A stretch of DNA of 64,000 nt from Octadecabacter algicola (GCF_021532625.1 NZ_JAKGAR010000001.1:1116001-1180000); one strand, 5' to 3'. Shown: positions 17,509-26,120, numbered from the stretch's first letter. A program made the numbers and translations. The notes: generated by a model not told the origin, from the sequence alone.

Positions 17509-18816
17509 ATGTCAAATGCTCTGTATCGCAATGACCGTCCCGGCGAGTTCCCCAAAAGTTGGTATGCAGCTACAGCAGACATTCCAGCCCAAAGGCCCGC
17601 CCTAAAGGGCCAACATACGGCGGACGTCTGTATAGTCGGGGCTGGGTTTACAGGATTGATAGCGGCTTTGGATCTTGCAGAGGCAGGCATGAAAGTCATC
17701 GTTCTGGACGCGCATCGTGCGGGATGGGGCGCGTCGGGGCGCAATGGCGGTCAGGTTGGCAGCGGATTCAACAAAGACCAGCGCTGGCTGTCTGCACGTT
17801 TGGGCAAAGGCCCCGCCAAAGCACTGTGGGACATGACCGAAGAGGCCAAGGACCTGCTCAAGGCGAAGGTAGAAAAACACGCGCCAGAAGCCCGTTTTCG
17901 TTCTGGTGTTGCCCATGGCGCCTATGACGCTGTGGAGGCCCGAGAGCTGCGCGATGAGGCTGAATTCCTTCGCCGCACGTACAATTACGACGACGTTGAG
18001 GGCCTGACCCGTGATCCGTTCCAAGCCATTGTTAAATCACCCCATTATCAGGGTGGTTTGATCGACCGCGGCGCAGGGCACATCCACCCGCTCCGCTATG
18101 CGCTTGGGCTTGCGAAGGCCGCTGAACATGCCGGTGCCGAGATTTATGAACGATCCGAAGTGCACCACATCGAAGACGGGGCCACTGTGACCGTCGCAAC
18201 AGGCCAAGGCCGTGTGCAGGCGCCCTTCGTGATCTTGGCGGGCAACGGATATCTGCCCAATCTTAAGCGCAAAGTCGCGGCCCGCACGATGCCGATCAAT
18301 TCTTTTATCGCGGCCACTGAACCCTTGGGCGATCGTGCCAAGGACGTGTTGACGCAAGATATCGCGGTCGCAGACAGCAAATTCGTCGTAAACTACTTCC
18401 GCCTTTCCGAGGACAATCGCCTGTTGTTCGGGGGTCGTGAAAACTACGGCGTAGGATTCCCGCAAAACATCGAACCTGCCCTGCGCAAACGGATGGAACA
18501 CATGTTTCCGCAACTTGAGGGCATTGGCATTGATTACACGTGGGGCGGCACACTTGGCATTACGCCATCACGGCTGCCACTTGTCACACGGGTCGCGCCA
18601 AACATCGTAAGTGCTGGCGGATTTTCTGGCCATGGCGTTGCCCATTCAGGGTTTGCTGGCCGCCTAATGGCGGAAGCTGTGCGCGGACAGGCCGAACGGT
18701 TTGACGTCTTTTCAAGCCTTCCTACACCAGCCTTTCCAGGCGGGACGATGCTGCGGGCCCCGCTGCTGGCGGCGGCGATGTCGTGGTATTCCTTAAGGGA
18801 TCGCTTGGGCATCTGA
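17509..18816 (+). CDS. FAD-dependent oxidoreductase, gamma-glutamylputrescine oxidase-like
   Basis: A 435-residue DAO-family flavoprotein. The dinucleotide-binding motif is VGAGFTGL with glycines 44, 46 and 49, followed by the acidic residue of VIVLDA. A conserved WGASGRNGGQV segment, typical of PuuB and sarcosine/glycine-type oxidases, follows. GGFSGHGVAHSGFAGRLMAE near the C-terminus contacts FAD. The expected reaction is O2-dependent oxidation of a gamma-glutamyl-amine (or secondary amine) to an aldehyde, with release of ammonia and peroxide. It lies four bases after the unknown membrane-anchored gene and closes the operon. No aldehyde dehydrogenase for the next step is in this window. Confidence 0.88.
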   Translation: MSNALYRNDRPGEFPKSWYAATADIPAQRPALKGQHTADVCIVGAGFTGLIAALDLAEAGMKVIVLDAHRAGWGASGRNGGQVGSGFNKDQRWLSARLGKGPAKALWDMTEEAKDLLKAKVEKHAPEARFRSGVAHGAYDAVEARELRDEAEFLRRTYNYDDVEGLTRDPFQAIVKSPHYQGGLIDRGAGHIHPLRYALGLAKAAEHAGAEIYERSEVHHIEDGATVTVATGQGRVQAPFVILAGNGYLPNLKRKVAARTMPINSFIAATEPLGDRAKDVLTQDIAVADSKFVVNYFRLSEDNRLLFGGRENYGVGFPQNIEPALRKRMEHMFPQLEGIGIDYTWGGTLGITPSRLPLVTRVAPNIVSAGGFSGHGVAHSGFAGRLMAEAVRGQAERFDVFSSLPTPAFPGGTMLRAPLLAAAMSWYSLRDRLGI

Positions 18817-18839
18817 TCAACCGGGATATCAATGCAACG

Positions 18840-18856
18840 TTACATTTGAAATGTAA
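18840..18856. promoter_or_regulatory. Perfect palindrome upstream of the DegT-type gene
   Basis: TTACATTTGAAATGTAA is a perfect inverted repeat with 8-base arms around one central base. It lies 80 bases before the aminotransferase start and 24 bases after the oxidase stop, in an AT-rich patch. It looks like the operator of a dimeric repressor; no regulator gene is adjacent, so the binding protein is unknown. Confidence 0.5.
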
Positions 18857-18936
18857 TACTTGCAAAACTACCGTAGCATTTGCCTTGCTTCGCACCTATA
18901 AGGTTGGGAAAACGCAACTAAGTAAAGTCGAGCGAG

Positions 18937-20118
18937 ATGACCCAGATCCCTAATGTATACGACGCTGAACCCATTCCCGCCGCCGCCCTAGATGAGGTTA
19001 TGAAACTTCTTACATCCGCGGACCTGTTTCGTTACACGGCTGCCGAAAATGCGCCCGTTTCCTTGCTGGAACAAGAGTTCGCCGCGATGATGGGCACCAA
19101 ATACGCATTGGCCGTGTCCAGCTGTTCCGCCGCCTTGTTCCTATCGCTAAAGGCCTTGGACCTGCCCCGCGGCGCGCGTGTTTTGATCCCGGCATTCACA
19201 TTCGCGGCTGTACCGTCATCGGTTGTCCATGCGGATCTTGTCCCATTATTGGTGGAATGCGGCGAAAATTACCGTATCAACATGGACGATTTCGCGGCCA
19301 AACTGCCGCAAGCCGATGCCGTTTTGATTTCACACATGCGCGGCCACACCTCGGATATGGATGCGATCATGACGCTGTGCGATGCCGCTGGCATTCCTGT
19401 GATCGAAGACGCGGCGCATAGCCTTGGCACAACGTGGAACGGCCGCAAGATCGGCACGATCGGGCGTATCGGTTGCTTTAGCTTCCAAAGCTATAAGATG
19501 ATCAACGCGGGCGAAGGCGGTATCTTGGTTACAGATGACGCCGATTTGGTAGCACGGGCGATCATTATGTCCGGCGCTTATGAACATACCTGGATGAAGC
19601 ATGCAGTGCCGCAAAAGGCGATGCAGCACTGGCAAAACAAGCTGCCGCTTTACAACTTGCGGCTCTCGAACCTGTCCGCAGCGATCATCCGGCCGCAATT
19701 GGATGAACTCCCGCGTCGCGTTCGCGATGGCTTGCGCAACCATGACCACGTGGCAGCGCAGCTTAATCGTTCGCCCTACCTGGATGTCCCTGCACCACTA
19801 TCAGGTGAGGCGCGCGCACCAGATTCCATCCAGTTTAACCTTGTAAATATGACGGATGCCCAAACCCAGACCTTTGCTGCCCAAGCGGCGGATCTGGGTC
19901 TCAAGGTACAGATTTTCGGCCAGTCGAGCGACAATGCCCGGGCCTTCTGGAATTGGGAATTCTTGGGAGAGGCACCAAAACTGCCAATGACCCGCTCCAT
20001 GCTGATGCGGGCCTGCGATGTACGCCTCCCTGCCCGTCTAACGCTGGAAGACTGCGACGTCATCGCACAAACGCTCGTTGCAGCGGCGCAGAACGCGACA
20101 TCGCAAAAGGCCGCTTAA
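18937..20118 (+). CDS. DegT/DnrJ/EryC1/StrS-family PLP aminotransferase
   Basis: A 393-residue sugar-aminotransferase-fold enzyme. The PLP lysine is Lys187 in CFSFQSYKMINAGEGG, and the PLP ring is contacted by Asp158 in VIEDAAHS. The cofactor phosphate segment is SSCSAALFLSLKAL. The family usually aminates keto-sugars for surface polysaccharides or antibiotics, or makes related amino compounds. There are no sugar-nucleotide genes nearby, so the substrate is unknown. Preceded by a perfect palindrome, it seems to be separately regulated from the amine operon. It ends eight bases before the convergent phaR gene. Confidence 0.88.
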   Translation: MTQIPNVYDAEPIPAAALDEVMKLLTSADLFRYTAAENAPVSLLEQEFAAMMGTKYALAVSSCSAALFLSLKALDLPRGARVLIPAFTFAAVPSSVVHADLVPLLVECGENYRINMDDFAAKLPQADAVLISHMRGHTSDMDAIMTLCDAAGIPVIEDAAHSLGTTWNGRKIGTIGRIGCFSFQSYKMINAGEGGILVTDDADLVARAIIMSGAYEHTWMKHAVPQKAMQHWQNKLPLYNLRLSNLSAAIIRPQLDELPRRVRDGLRNHDHVAAQLNRSPYLDVPAPLSGEARAPDSIQFNLVNMTDAQTQTFAAQAADLGLKVQIFGQSSDNARAFWNWEFLGEAPKLPMTRSMLMRACDVRLPARLTLEDCDVIAQTLVAAAQNATSQKAA

Positions 20119-20126
20119 CGGGTCGA

Positions 20127-20696
20127 TTACTTACCGAGCTTCGAAAGCTTGTCCTGCAGTGCGGCAAGTTCAGCTTTAATGTCATCAAGATCTTCGGCTT
20201 TGTCAGTAGTCTCGCTGGCCGCGCTTTCGGGTGCGGCCTCTTCAGCTTGACTAGTCGGCATCATGCCACCTGTCATCGCTTTCATGAACGCTTCCTGCTG
20301 GGTTTTCATCGCGTCAAAACCTGGCATAGACGCCAATGGGTTCATGGCGCCCATGTTTTCCATCATCTTGGACTGACGATCCCGCAACAGATCAAAAGAC
20401 TGCGCCAAGAACTGTGGAACAACGGAAATGCTTTGGGATGTGTAAGAGCGAACCAAATCTGTAAGCACATCGACCGGAAGCACACTTTCGCCACGGCTTT
20501 CGTGTTCCGCAATGATTTGTAGAAGGTATTGGCGGGTAAGATCATCACCAGATTTCAGATCGACGATCTGAACCTCGCGCCCTTCGCGAATGAAGGCTGC
20601 GATGTCTTCCAAAGTCACGTAGTCGCTGGTTTCAGTATTATAAAGCCGCCGACTTGCGTAGCGCTTGATGAGTAAGGGCTGTGATGTGTTGGCCAA
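20127..20696 (-). CDS. phaR: Polyhydroxyalkanoate synthesis repressor PhaR
   Basis: PhaR binds DNA and PHA granules, repressing phasin and its own gene until polymer appears. The 189-residue protein has the DNA-binding PHB_acc_N domain at its start (LIKRYASRRLYNTETSDYVTLEDIA), the PHB accumulation regulatory domain after it, and a flexible acidic tail ending in a short coiled coil (DIKAELAALQDKLSKL). The start codon is TTG at 20696, set by an AGGGAG sequence upstream and by conservation of the N-terminus. A near-perfect copy of the PhaR-type box lies just upstream, consistent with autoregulation. Confidence 0.93.
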   Translation of the reverse strand: MANTSQPLLIKRYASRRLYNTETSDYVTLEDIAAFIREGREVQIVDLKSGDDLTRQYLLQIIAEHESRGESVLPVDVLTDLVRSYTSQSISVVPQFLAQSFDLLRDRQSKMMENMGAMNPLASMPGFDAMKTQQEAFMKAMTGGMMPTSQAEEAAPESAASETTDKAEDLDDIKAELAALQDKLSKLGK

Positions 20697-20718
20697 CGCG
20701 TGCTCTCCCTAGCAAATG

Positions 20719-20729
20719 TTGCAGTGCAG
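20719..20729 (-). promoter_or_regulatory. PhaR-box-like site upstream of phaR
   Basis: On the minus strand the sequence reads CTGCACTGCAA, one mismatch from the CTGC-N3-GCAG element reported for PhaR in Rhodobacter and Paracoccus. It lies 23-33 bases before the phaR start codon, where it would block transcription or initiation. Confidence 0.5.
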
Positions 20730-20800
20730 AGAAGCCTATGCCGCATGTGCGCAAATGGAAAGGCCCCTGTGAAAACAGCTTATTTGCGTCAAAGACAAAA

Positions 20801-20834
20801 AAGCCGCACTGCCGGGAGATGAGCAGTGCGGCTT
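20801..20834 (-). terminator. Rho-independent terminator of phaP
   Basis: Read on the minus strand, AAGCCGCACTGC and GCAGTGCGGCTT form a perfect 12-base stem with a ten-base loop, followed by a run of T (the A-rich stretch ending at 20802). It lies about 50 bases beyond the phaP stop. Confidence 0.9.
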
Positions 20835-20886
20835 CTTTCTAACCGCCGCGTTTAGGGAGGAGGAAACGCGCGGTCTATTCAGTCAC

Positions 20887-21333
20887 TTACTTAGCAGTGG
20901 CTTTTTTGGCAGCAGCAGTAACGTCGTCAGTTGCTTTTTTAGCAGCAGCGGACATGTCTTCGCCCATGTCTTTGCCAGCAGCCATCAGCAGCTCAAGTGT
21001 TTCTGTCTGAACTTTTTTCGCGATTTCAGCGAATGCAGCCATGTTTTCAGCAGCAGCTTCTGCAGAAGCGGATGCAAAATCAGTTACGGACTTAGCGTAG
21101 TCAGCTGGCTCTGCTTTAGCGGAAGCAACTGTTGTGATTTTAGACAGCGTGTCCTGAGCCCATTTCGCGGAAATCTCAGTGGATTTCTTTGCAGCGTCGA
21201 TGGAAACAGCGGACAACTTTTCGGAAAGTGTTGTCTGTGTTTTGTACGCATCTTCGAATGCTTTTGTGTCTACTGGCAGTGCACCCATAACGTCTTTGAG
21301 TACGGCGGTGAAATCTTGTGTCTTAGCAGCCAT
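20887..21333 (-). CDS. phaP: Phasin, PHA-granule surface protein
   Basis: A 148-residue Ala- and Lys-rich helical protein that coats polyhydroxyalkanoate granules and limits their size. Typical features are long amphipathic helices, absence of cysteine, a conserved phasin segment (SAEAAAENMAAFAEIAKKVQTE, split here as SAEAAAENMAAF and AEIAKKVQTE), and a Lys/Ala-rich tail (KKATDDVTAAAKKATAK). Two PhaR-type boxes lie upstream and a strong terminator lies downstream, so it is a monocistronic, highly expressed, PhaR-controlled gene between phaC and phaR. Codon use is biased as in abundant proteins. Confidence 0.92.
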   Translation of the reverse strand: MAAKTQDFTAVLKDVMGALPVDTKAFEDAYKTQTTLSEKLSAVSIDAAKKSTEISAKWAQDTLSKITTVASAKAEPADYAKSVTDFASASAEAAAENMAAFAEIAKKVQTETLELLMAAGKDMGEDMSAAAKKATDDVTAAAKKATAK

Positions 21334-21398
21334 TGCGGTGCTCCTTGAATGTGTGCCGGATCAACCCAGCGTTTCTGCGTCTGCAAACAACTTAGATG

Positions 21399-21435
21399 CT
21401 GCAGCGCAGCAAATCAAGCTTTTTCTGCACTGCAG
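21399..21435 (-). promoter_or_regulatory. Two PhaR-type operators upstream of phaP
   Basis: Two exact CTGC-N3-GCAG elements occur: CTGCAGCGCAG at 21399-21409 and CTGCACTGCAG at 21425-21435, 26 bases apart centre to centre. They lie 66-102 bases upstream of the phasin start. The element matches the published PhaR binding motif of Rhodobacter sphaeroides; binding here is an inference. Confidence 0.7.
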
Positions 21436-21541
21436 CATAAATCAAAATATCGTAACTTAACGCCCTGATTAAAAATGATAATCACGGGAATTCTCGCAAC
21501 CTATGCGAGAAAGTTAGATGAATTTTTCATGACAACTCGCC

Positions 21542-23356
21542 TCAGTCGCGGCCGACATAGGTCCCTGGAGCGGGTGAAATTGGCTGGTGAGTCGCACTTC
21601 CTGGCGCACGTGCCTCAACCTTCTTACCGGATTTCTTGGCCAACCACTTACCCCACATCGGCCACCATGATCCCTCATGGGCCGTTGCACCCGCCTGCCA
21701 GTCTTCCGGAGAAAGAGTTAGGTCTGCGTTCGTCCAGTGGCCATACTTCTTTTTGGACGGTGGGTTCACGATACCTGCAATGTGGCCAGACCCTGAAAGG
21801 ACGAATGTTTTATCCTTAGAGCCAAACTTCTGCACACCACGGAACGACGATTTCCAAGCCGCGATATGATCACTTTCGCAGGCAATGGCGAACAATGGGA
21901 CATCGACGTCACTGATTTTCGCCACACAACCTGCCACATCAAACCCATCTGTCGCGAATTTGTCGCCCTGACACAGCCCGCGCAGATATTCGACGGTCAT
22001 CTTACCCGGTAGGTTCGTGCCATCACCGTTCCAATAGAGCAAATCAAAAGCGGGTGGTGCTTCGCCTAACATATAGCTGCGGATTGCGGGCTGATAGATA
22101 AGGTCGTTGGATCGCAAGAAACTGAATGTCCGGCTCATGTAGAAGCTATCCAAAATCCCTGTTTCAGAAATCTCGGCTTCGATGCCATCGACGAAATCGT
22201 CCTGCAAGAAAACCCCAACTTCGCCGCGATCAGAAAAGTCAGTTAGGGTTGTGAACAAGGTGGCCGAGTTCACATAATCAAGGCCACGCTGCTTCATTAC
22301 CGAAAGCGTCAAAGACAGAGTCGTGCCGGCAATACAGTATCCAACCGCATTTACCTTCTTGGTTCCGCAAATCTCTCGGACAGTTTCAAACGCTGTTAGA
22401 TATCCATCCTCGATGTAATCGGTCATTCCGATATCGCGGTAAGATGAATCCGGATTGATCCAAGACACCACGAACAACGTGAACCCTTGGTCAACGACCC
22501 ATTTGATCAGCGAATTCTGCTCTTTTAGGTCGAGAATGTAGAACTTGTTAATCCAAGGCGGAAAAATGATGAGCGGCGTGCTGTGCACTTGTTCTGTGGT
22601 TGGCGTGTACTGGATGAGCTCGAACATATGGTTGCGGAAAACCACTTCGCCGGGCGTAGTTGCAAGGTTCTCCCCCACCGTAAACGCATCCTCATCGGCC
22701 AAGGACACAACGAGGTCGCCCCCATGGGCTTCCATATCCGCGATCATGTTCTCCAAGCCCCGCACAAGGCTTTCACCTTCGGTTTCGACAGCTTTTGCCA
22801 AAGCATCAGGGTTGGTCGCCAAGAAATTCGTCGGCGCGAGCATGTCAACGATCTGGCCGCTGAAGTATTCCAACCGCTTGCGTTCCTCATCGTCCAGACC
22901 GTCCATTTCAGCCACGGTCTTGGAGATTGCTTCGGAATTCAGCATGTATTGCTGCTTTAGAAAGTTGAAATAGGGGTGTGTTTCCCAAAGTTCGTTTTTG
23001 AAACGGCGATCTGTCTTGGTGTTATCTGCAGGCGCTTCGAGCTTACCGCCAGCGAGGGCCTGTTGCGCGTCCACGAAGTGTTGCAACGTTTTGCCCCAGT
23101 ACCCCACCTGCTGTTCAATGATCTTTGACGGGTTGCGGAACAAGTCATTCAAATATGACGACGTCGCTTTTGCATAAAGCTCCGGTGCTGGTCCCTGCAA
23201 ATCCTGCGGCACTTTGCGGGCATGCGACATCGTTTTGACTAAACGTTTGGTCAGCTCTTGAATTCGTTCAAGATTTGCCTCCAACTTAGGTAGAGCGGCG
23301 TCTTGTCCAACGTTTTCGCCCGTTGGTTCGTCATTCGTCGAGTCTTTGACCGTCAT
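21542..23356 (-). CDS. phaC: Class I polyhydroxyalkanoate synthase
   Basis: PhaC polymerises (R)-3-hydroxyacyl-CoA into polyhydroxyalkanoate at the granule surface. The 604-residue length fits class I. The lipase-like box is GYCIAG with the nucleophile Cys341. The other catalytic residues lie in CESDHIAAW (Asp) and GSGHIAGIVNPP (His). The N-terminal poly-hydroxybutyrate synthase domain includes RRFKNELWETHPYFNFLKQQ (about residues 117-136) and precedes the alpha/beta-hydrolase core. It is divergent from phaZ, with 173 bases between start codons, and is followed on its strand by phaP and phaR. Confidence 0.97.
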   Translation of the reverse strand: MTVKDSTNDEPTGENVGQDAALPKLEANLERIQELTKRLVKTMSHARKVPQDLQGPAPELYAKATSSYLNDLFRNPSKIIEQQVGYWGKTLQHFVDAQQALAGGKLEAPADNTKTDRRFKNELWETHPYFNFLKQQYMLNSEAISKTVAEMDGLDDEERKRLEYFSGQIVDMLAPTNFLATNPDALAKAVETEGESLVRGLENMIADMEAHGGDLVVSLADEDAFTVGENLATTPGEVVFRNHMFELIQYTPTTEQVHSTPLIIFPPWINKFYILDLKEQNSLIKWVVDQGFTLFVVSWINPDSSYRDIGMTDYIEDGYLTAFETVREICGTKKVNAVGYCIAGTTLSLTLSVMKQRGLDYVNSATLFTTLTDFSDRGEVGVFLQDDFVDGIEAEISETGILDSFYMSRTFSFLRSNDLIYQPAIRSYMLGEAPPAFDLLYWNGDGTNLPGKMTVEYLRGLCQGDKFATDGFDVAGCVAKISDVDVPLFAIACESDHIAAWKSSFRGVQKFGSKDKTFVLSGSGHIAGIVNPPSKKKYGHWTNADLTLSPEDWQAGATAHEGSWWPMWGKWLAKKSGKKVEARAPGSATHQPISPAPGTYVGRD

Positions 23357-23383
23357 AATCTTAGTTGCCCCAAACGTTTATTC

Positions 23384-23396
23384 GTGCATTATGCAC
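23384..23396. promoter_or_regulatory. Palindrome in the phaC-phaZ intergenic region
   Basis: GTGCATTATGCAC is a perfect 6-1-6 palindrome 28 bases before the phaC start codon, followed by CTGCAGCA. The TGC-rich content resembles sites bound by PhaR, but it is not an exact CTGC-N3-GCAG element. Confidence 0.4.
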
Positions 23397-23529
23397 CTGC
23401 AGCATTTTCAATCCCCACCTCCAAGTTTTTGGGGTTGGGCGAAAGTGACCAAATCGTCGCGCTTCGAGGCTTGGGTTATTCAGACCCATCAAAAGTCAGG
23501 TAGCGGCACAAGCTTCGGGACGCGAACAC

Positions 23530-24828
23530 ATGAAGTATATGGCAACATATGACGTTATGGAAACTATTCGGAACACTAATGAATGGTTAGGTGCTTCCGC
23601 ACGCGCCATGGCATCGTATCCCGCCGTCGCAATGTGGCCCGGTCCCGGAATGGAAATGTTGCGCGCATGGGGTGAAGTCACCGAGCGTAGTTTTGCACGA
23701 ATGGTCACAAAACCTGACTGGGGTATCGACAGCGTTCCCGCAGAAGATGGCAAAGATCACGTTATTCTTGTGCGCAAGGTTGTCGAAAAGCCATTTGGCG
23801 ATCTCATCCATTTCTGCGCGGTTGGCCGTCAGGAACGCAAACGCAAGGTCTTGTTGGTTGCGCCAATGTCCGGCCACTATGCAACGCTGCTTCGCAAAAC
23901 GGTTTTGTCCTTGCTCCCAGATTGCGAAGTTTACACAACCGATTGGCACAACGCCCGTGATATCCCCGTCTCTAAAGGCAAATTCGACGTAGAAGATTAC
24001 ACTCTCTACCTTTCTGAATTCATGAAAGAAATGGGCCCAGACACGCATGTTATTGCGGTATGTCAGCCGGTTCCTTTGACCCTTGCGGCGACGGCCTATT
24101 TGGCCGAGCAAGACCCAGAGGCGCAACCCCGTTCACTGACGCTGATCGGTGGTCCGGTCGACCCCGAAGCGAACCACACCGAAGTCACCGACTTTGGCCG
24201 TTCAGTTACGATGGGTCAGCTCGAAGAAACCATGATCCAGCGAGTTGGCTTTAAGTACCCAGGCGTGGGCCGCATGGTTTATCCGGGTCTATTGCAATTG
24301 GCATCGTTCATTTCAATGAACGGCGAAATGCACAGCAAAGCCTTCCAAAACCAAATCATGGCCGTTGCAAAGGGCGAAGGCTCTGAGCACGACAAACACA
24401 ATGCGTTCTACGACGAATACCTTGCCGTCATGGATATGACTGCGGAATTCTACCTCTCTACGGTTGAACGGATCTTCAAGAACCGCGAGATCGCGACGAA
24501 CTCCTTTACGGTAGAGGGCCACAAAGTCGATTTCGCCAAGATAACCACAGTTGCGGTTAAGATCGTTGAAGGTGAAAATGATGACATTTCCGCGCCGGGC
24601 CAATGTTTGGCCGCGCTAGACCTTCTGACCGGCTTGCCGGACAGCAAGAAAGCGTCTCACCTTGAGCCGGGTGCAGGTCATTACGGGATTTTCGCAGGCC
24701 GAAGCTGGCGCAACAATATCCGCCCGCTGGTCTTGGACTTCATTGACGCCAATTCTGAAGCCCCCGCGAAGCCCGCGAAAGCTGTCAAAAAACCCGCCAA
24801 TAAGAACGCTATCAATAAAGCGAGCTAA
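23530..24828 (+). CDS. phaZ: Intracellular polyhydroxyalkanoate depolymerase
   Basis: PhaZ hydrolyses stored PHA to hydroxyacids in the cytoplasm. The 432-residue protein belongs to the intracellular PHB depolymerase family of alpha/beta hydrolases. The lipase-like box holds Cys178 in IAVCQPVPL, a cysteine in place of serine as is usual for this family. The acid residue lies in VEGENDDISAPGQ and the histidine in EPGAGHYGIFAGRSW. A Lys/Ala/Pro-rich tail (AKPAKAVKKPANK) may help granule binding. It is transcribed divergently from phaC and followed at three bases by the DUF6151 gene. Confidence 0.95.
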   Translation: MKYMATYDVMETIRNTNEWLGASARAMASYPAVAMWPGPGMEMLRAWGEVTERSFARMVTKPDWGIDSVPAEDGKDHVILVRKVVEKPFGDLIHFCAVGRQERKRKVLLVAPMSGHYATLLRKTVLSLLPDCEVYTTDWHNARDIPVSKGKFDVEDYTLYLSEFMKEMGPDTHVIAVCQPVPLTLAATAYLAEQDPEAQPRSLTLIGGPVDPEANHTEVTDFGRSVTMGQLEETMIQRVGFKYPGVGRMVYPGLLQLASFISMNGEMHSKAFQNQIMAVAKGEGSEHDKHNAFYDEYLAVMDMTAEFYLSTVERIFKNREIATNSFTVEGHKVDFAKITTVAVKIVEGENDDISAPGQCLAALDLLTGLPDSKKASHLEPGAGHYGIFAGRSWRNNIRPLVLDFIDANSEAPAKPAKAVKKPANKNAINKAS

Positions 24829-24831
24829 CCC

Positions 24832-25413
24832 ATGTCAAAGGACGTCCCCTTTAACTGTTCTTGCGGAGCAGTGAGTGGCATTTTGCGCGATATTCGTCCA
24901 AGGTCGGGTGGCCATTTGCGTTGCTATTGTGCCGATTGCAAACAAGCTGCCGTCTGGTCAGGAGATGTGACGCCGACTCCAGATGGCATACACTACTATC
25001 AGACCACACCAGACCGGATAGATTTCATTGCAGGGCTGGCGGACCTACGTGTGTTCAAATGGAAAGAGGGGCGCTTGCTGCGTTGGTATGCGCCCTGTTG
25101 TGGCTCTCCGATGTTCAACACCCTCGACAGTCCCCAATGGGCCTTTGCTAGCATCAATACCGAACGTTTTAACGACCCTGACGCACTTGGCCCTGCTATT
25201 GCTTATGCATTCAAGCCTATGCCCGACGGCAAATCAAAAACCAAAGGGTACGGACGTTTCATTATTGGATTCACCCGTCGTACAATATGGGCACGTATTT
25301 CAGGAGCTTGGCGCAATACGCCGTTCTTTGAGGCAACTGGTGAAACAATCACCCCCATCAAACAGCTAACCGAGCAAGACCGCTCAGGCGTACGACAGCC
25401 CAAGCCCGTTTAA
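24832..25413 (+). CDS. DUF6151 family protein, GFA-like zinc-binding fold
   Basis: A 193-residue cytoplasmic protein with the cysteine pattern of the glutathione-dependent formaldehyde-activating (GFA) fold: CSCG near residue 9, CYCADC at about 32-37 and a CC pair at about 88-89. These would hold structural zinc. The family is found in many proteobacteria, and its reaction is unknown. It begins three bases after the phaZ stop codon, so it is probably cotranscribed with the depolymerase. Its end overlaps by four bases the stop of the convergent hydrolase. Confidence 0.75.
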   Translation: MSKDVPFNCSCGAVSGILRDIRPRSGGHLRCYCADCKQAAVWSGDVTPTPDGIHYYQTTPDRIDFIAGLADLRVFKWKEGRLLRWYAPCCGSPMFNTLDSPQWAFASINTERFNDPDALGPAIAYAFKPMPDGKSKTKGYGRFIIGFTRRTIWARISGAWRNTPFFEATGETITPIKQLTEQDRSGVRQPKPV

Positions 25414-26120
25414 CGCAGAACCAGCGGTTGGCGCATCCAAGTAAACAGCGCCTCTGTGGTCCCTTCTGGGTCTTCTAGCATTGTCATATGCCCCACCCCT
25501 TCGAGCACGGCCAGTTTTGCATACGGGATAAGCTCGGCGAGAAACTCTTGGCGTTTCAACGGTACGATCTTGTCGTCACGCCCCGCGAGAACCAGCGTCG
25601 GCTGGGTAATGCGCCGCAAGGTCGACTGTTGATCACGGCGCCGTTGCATGGCCCTTTCCTGACGGGCATACACATCAGGGCCCAGCGACAACGCCATTTC
25701 CTGCAGTTCTGCCATGGCATGGCCCCGTAGCGGCCCCTGCCCGACATGGCTCGGCAATATATCCGTTTCCAATAGTTTTTCGAACCGTCCGGCTTTCGCG
25801 CCAATCATGCGAGGTTCGCGATCTGCAGCTTCTTGCGGGGTGTCTGACAACGGGTTCGCACCAATCAATGCCAACCGGATAACCCGTTCAGGAGCACGGC
25901 GCACCAATTCGAGGGCAATGACGCCGCCCAAACCGTGCCCACAAAGTGCAAATTTTGCCGGAAGCGAGGACAGCAGTCCTGACGCGATCTCTTCTATTCG
26001 ATCCCCAACACAGACAGGCGCAATCGTGACGGGACGTTCATAGCTCATCACTGTCAATTGCGTCGCCCAAACGCGCGCGTCCGACATCATACCCGGTAAT
26101 AAAATAAGGGGTTCGGCCAT
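25410..26120 (-). CDS. Alpha/beta hydrolase-fold protein lacking the nucleophile serine
   Basis: A 236-residue alpha/beta-hydrolase protein with the oxyanion strand LILLPGMMSD, the acid strand LVLAGRDDKIVP and the histidine segment VGHMTMLEDPEG. The nucleophile elbow reads CGHGLGG, with Gly63 (codon GGT) where the family has serine (GHSxGG). This single AGT-to-GGT-type change removes the usual nucleophile, so ordinary esterase activity is doubtful. It may be a binding protein, an inactive relative, or an enzyme that does not use a serine. It converges with the phaZ-DUF6151 unit, and its stop overlaps the DUF6151 stop. Confidence 0.83.
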   Translation of the reverse strand: MAEPLILLPGMMSDARVWATQLTVMSYERPVTIAPVCVGDRIEEIASGLLSSLPAKFALCGHGLGGVIALELVRRAPERVIRLALIGANPLSDTPQEAADREPRMIGAKAGRFEKLLETDILPSHVGQGPLRGHAMAELQEMALSLGPDVYARQERAMQRRRDQQSTLRRITQPTLVLAGRDDKIVPLKRQEFLAELIPYAKLAVLEGVGHMTMLEDPEGTTEALFTWMRQPLVLR

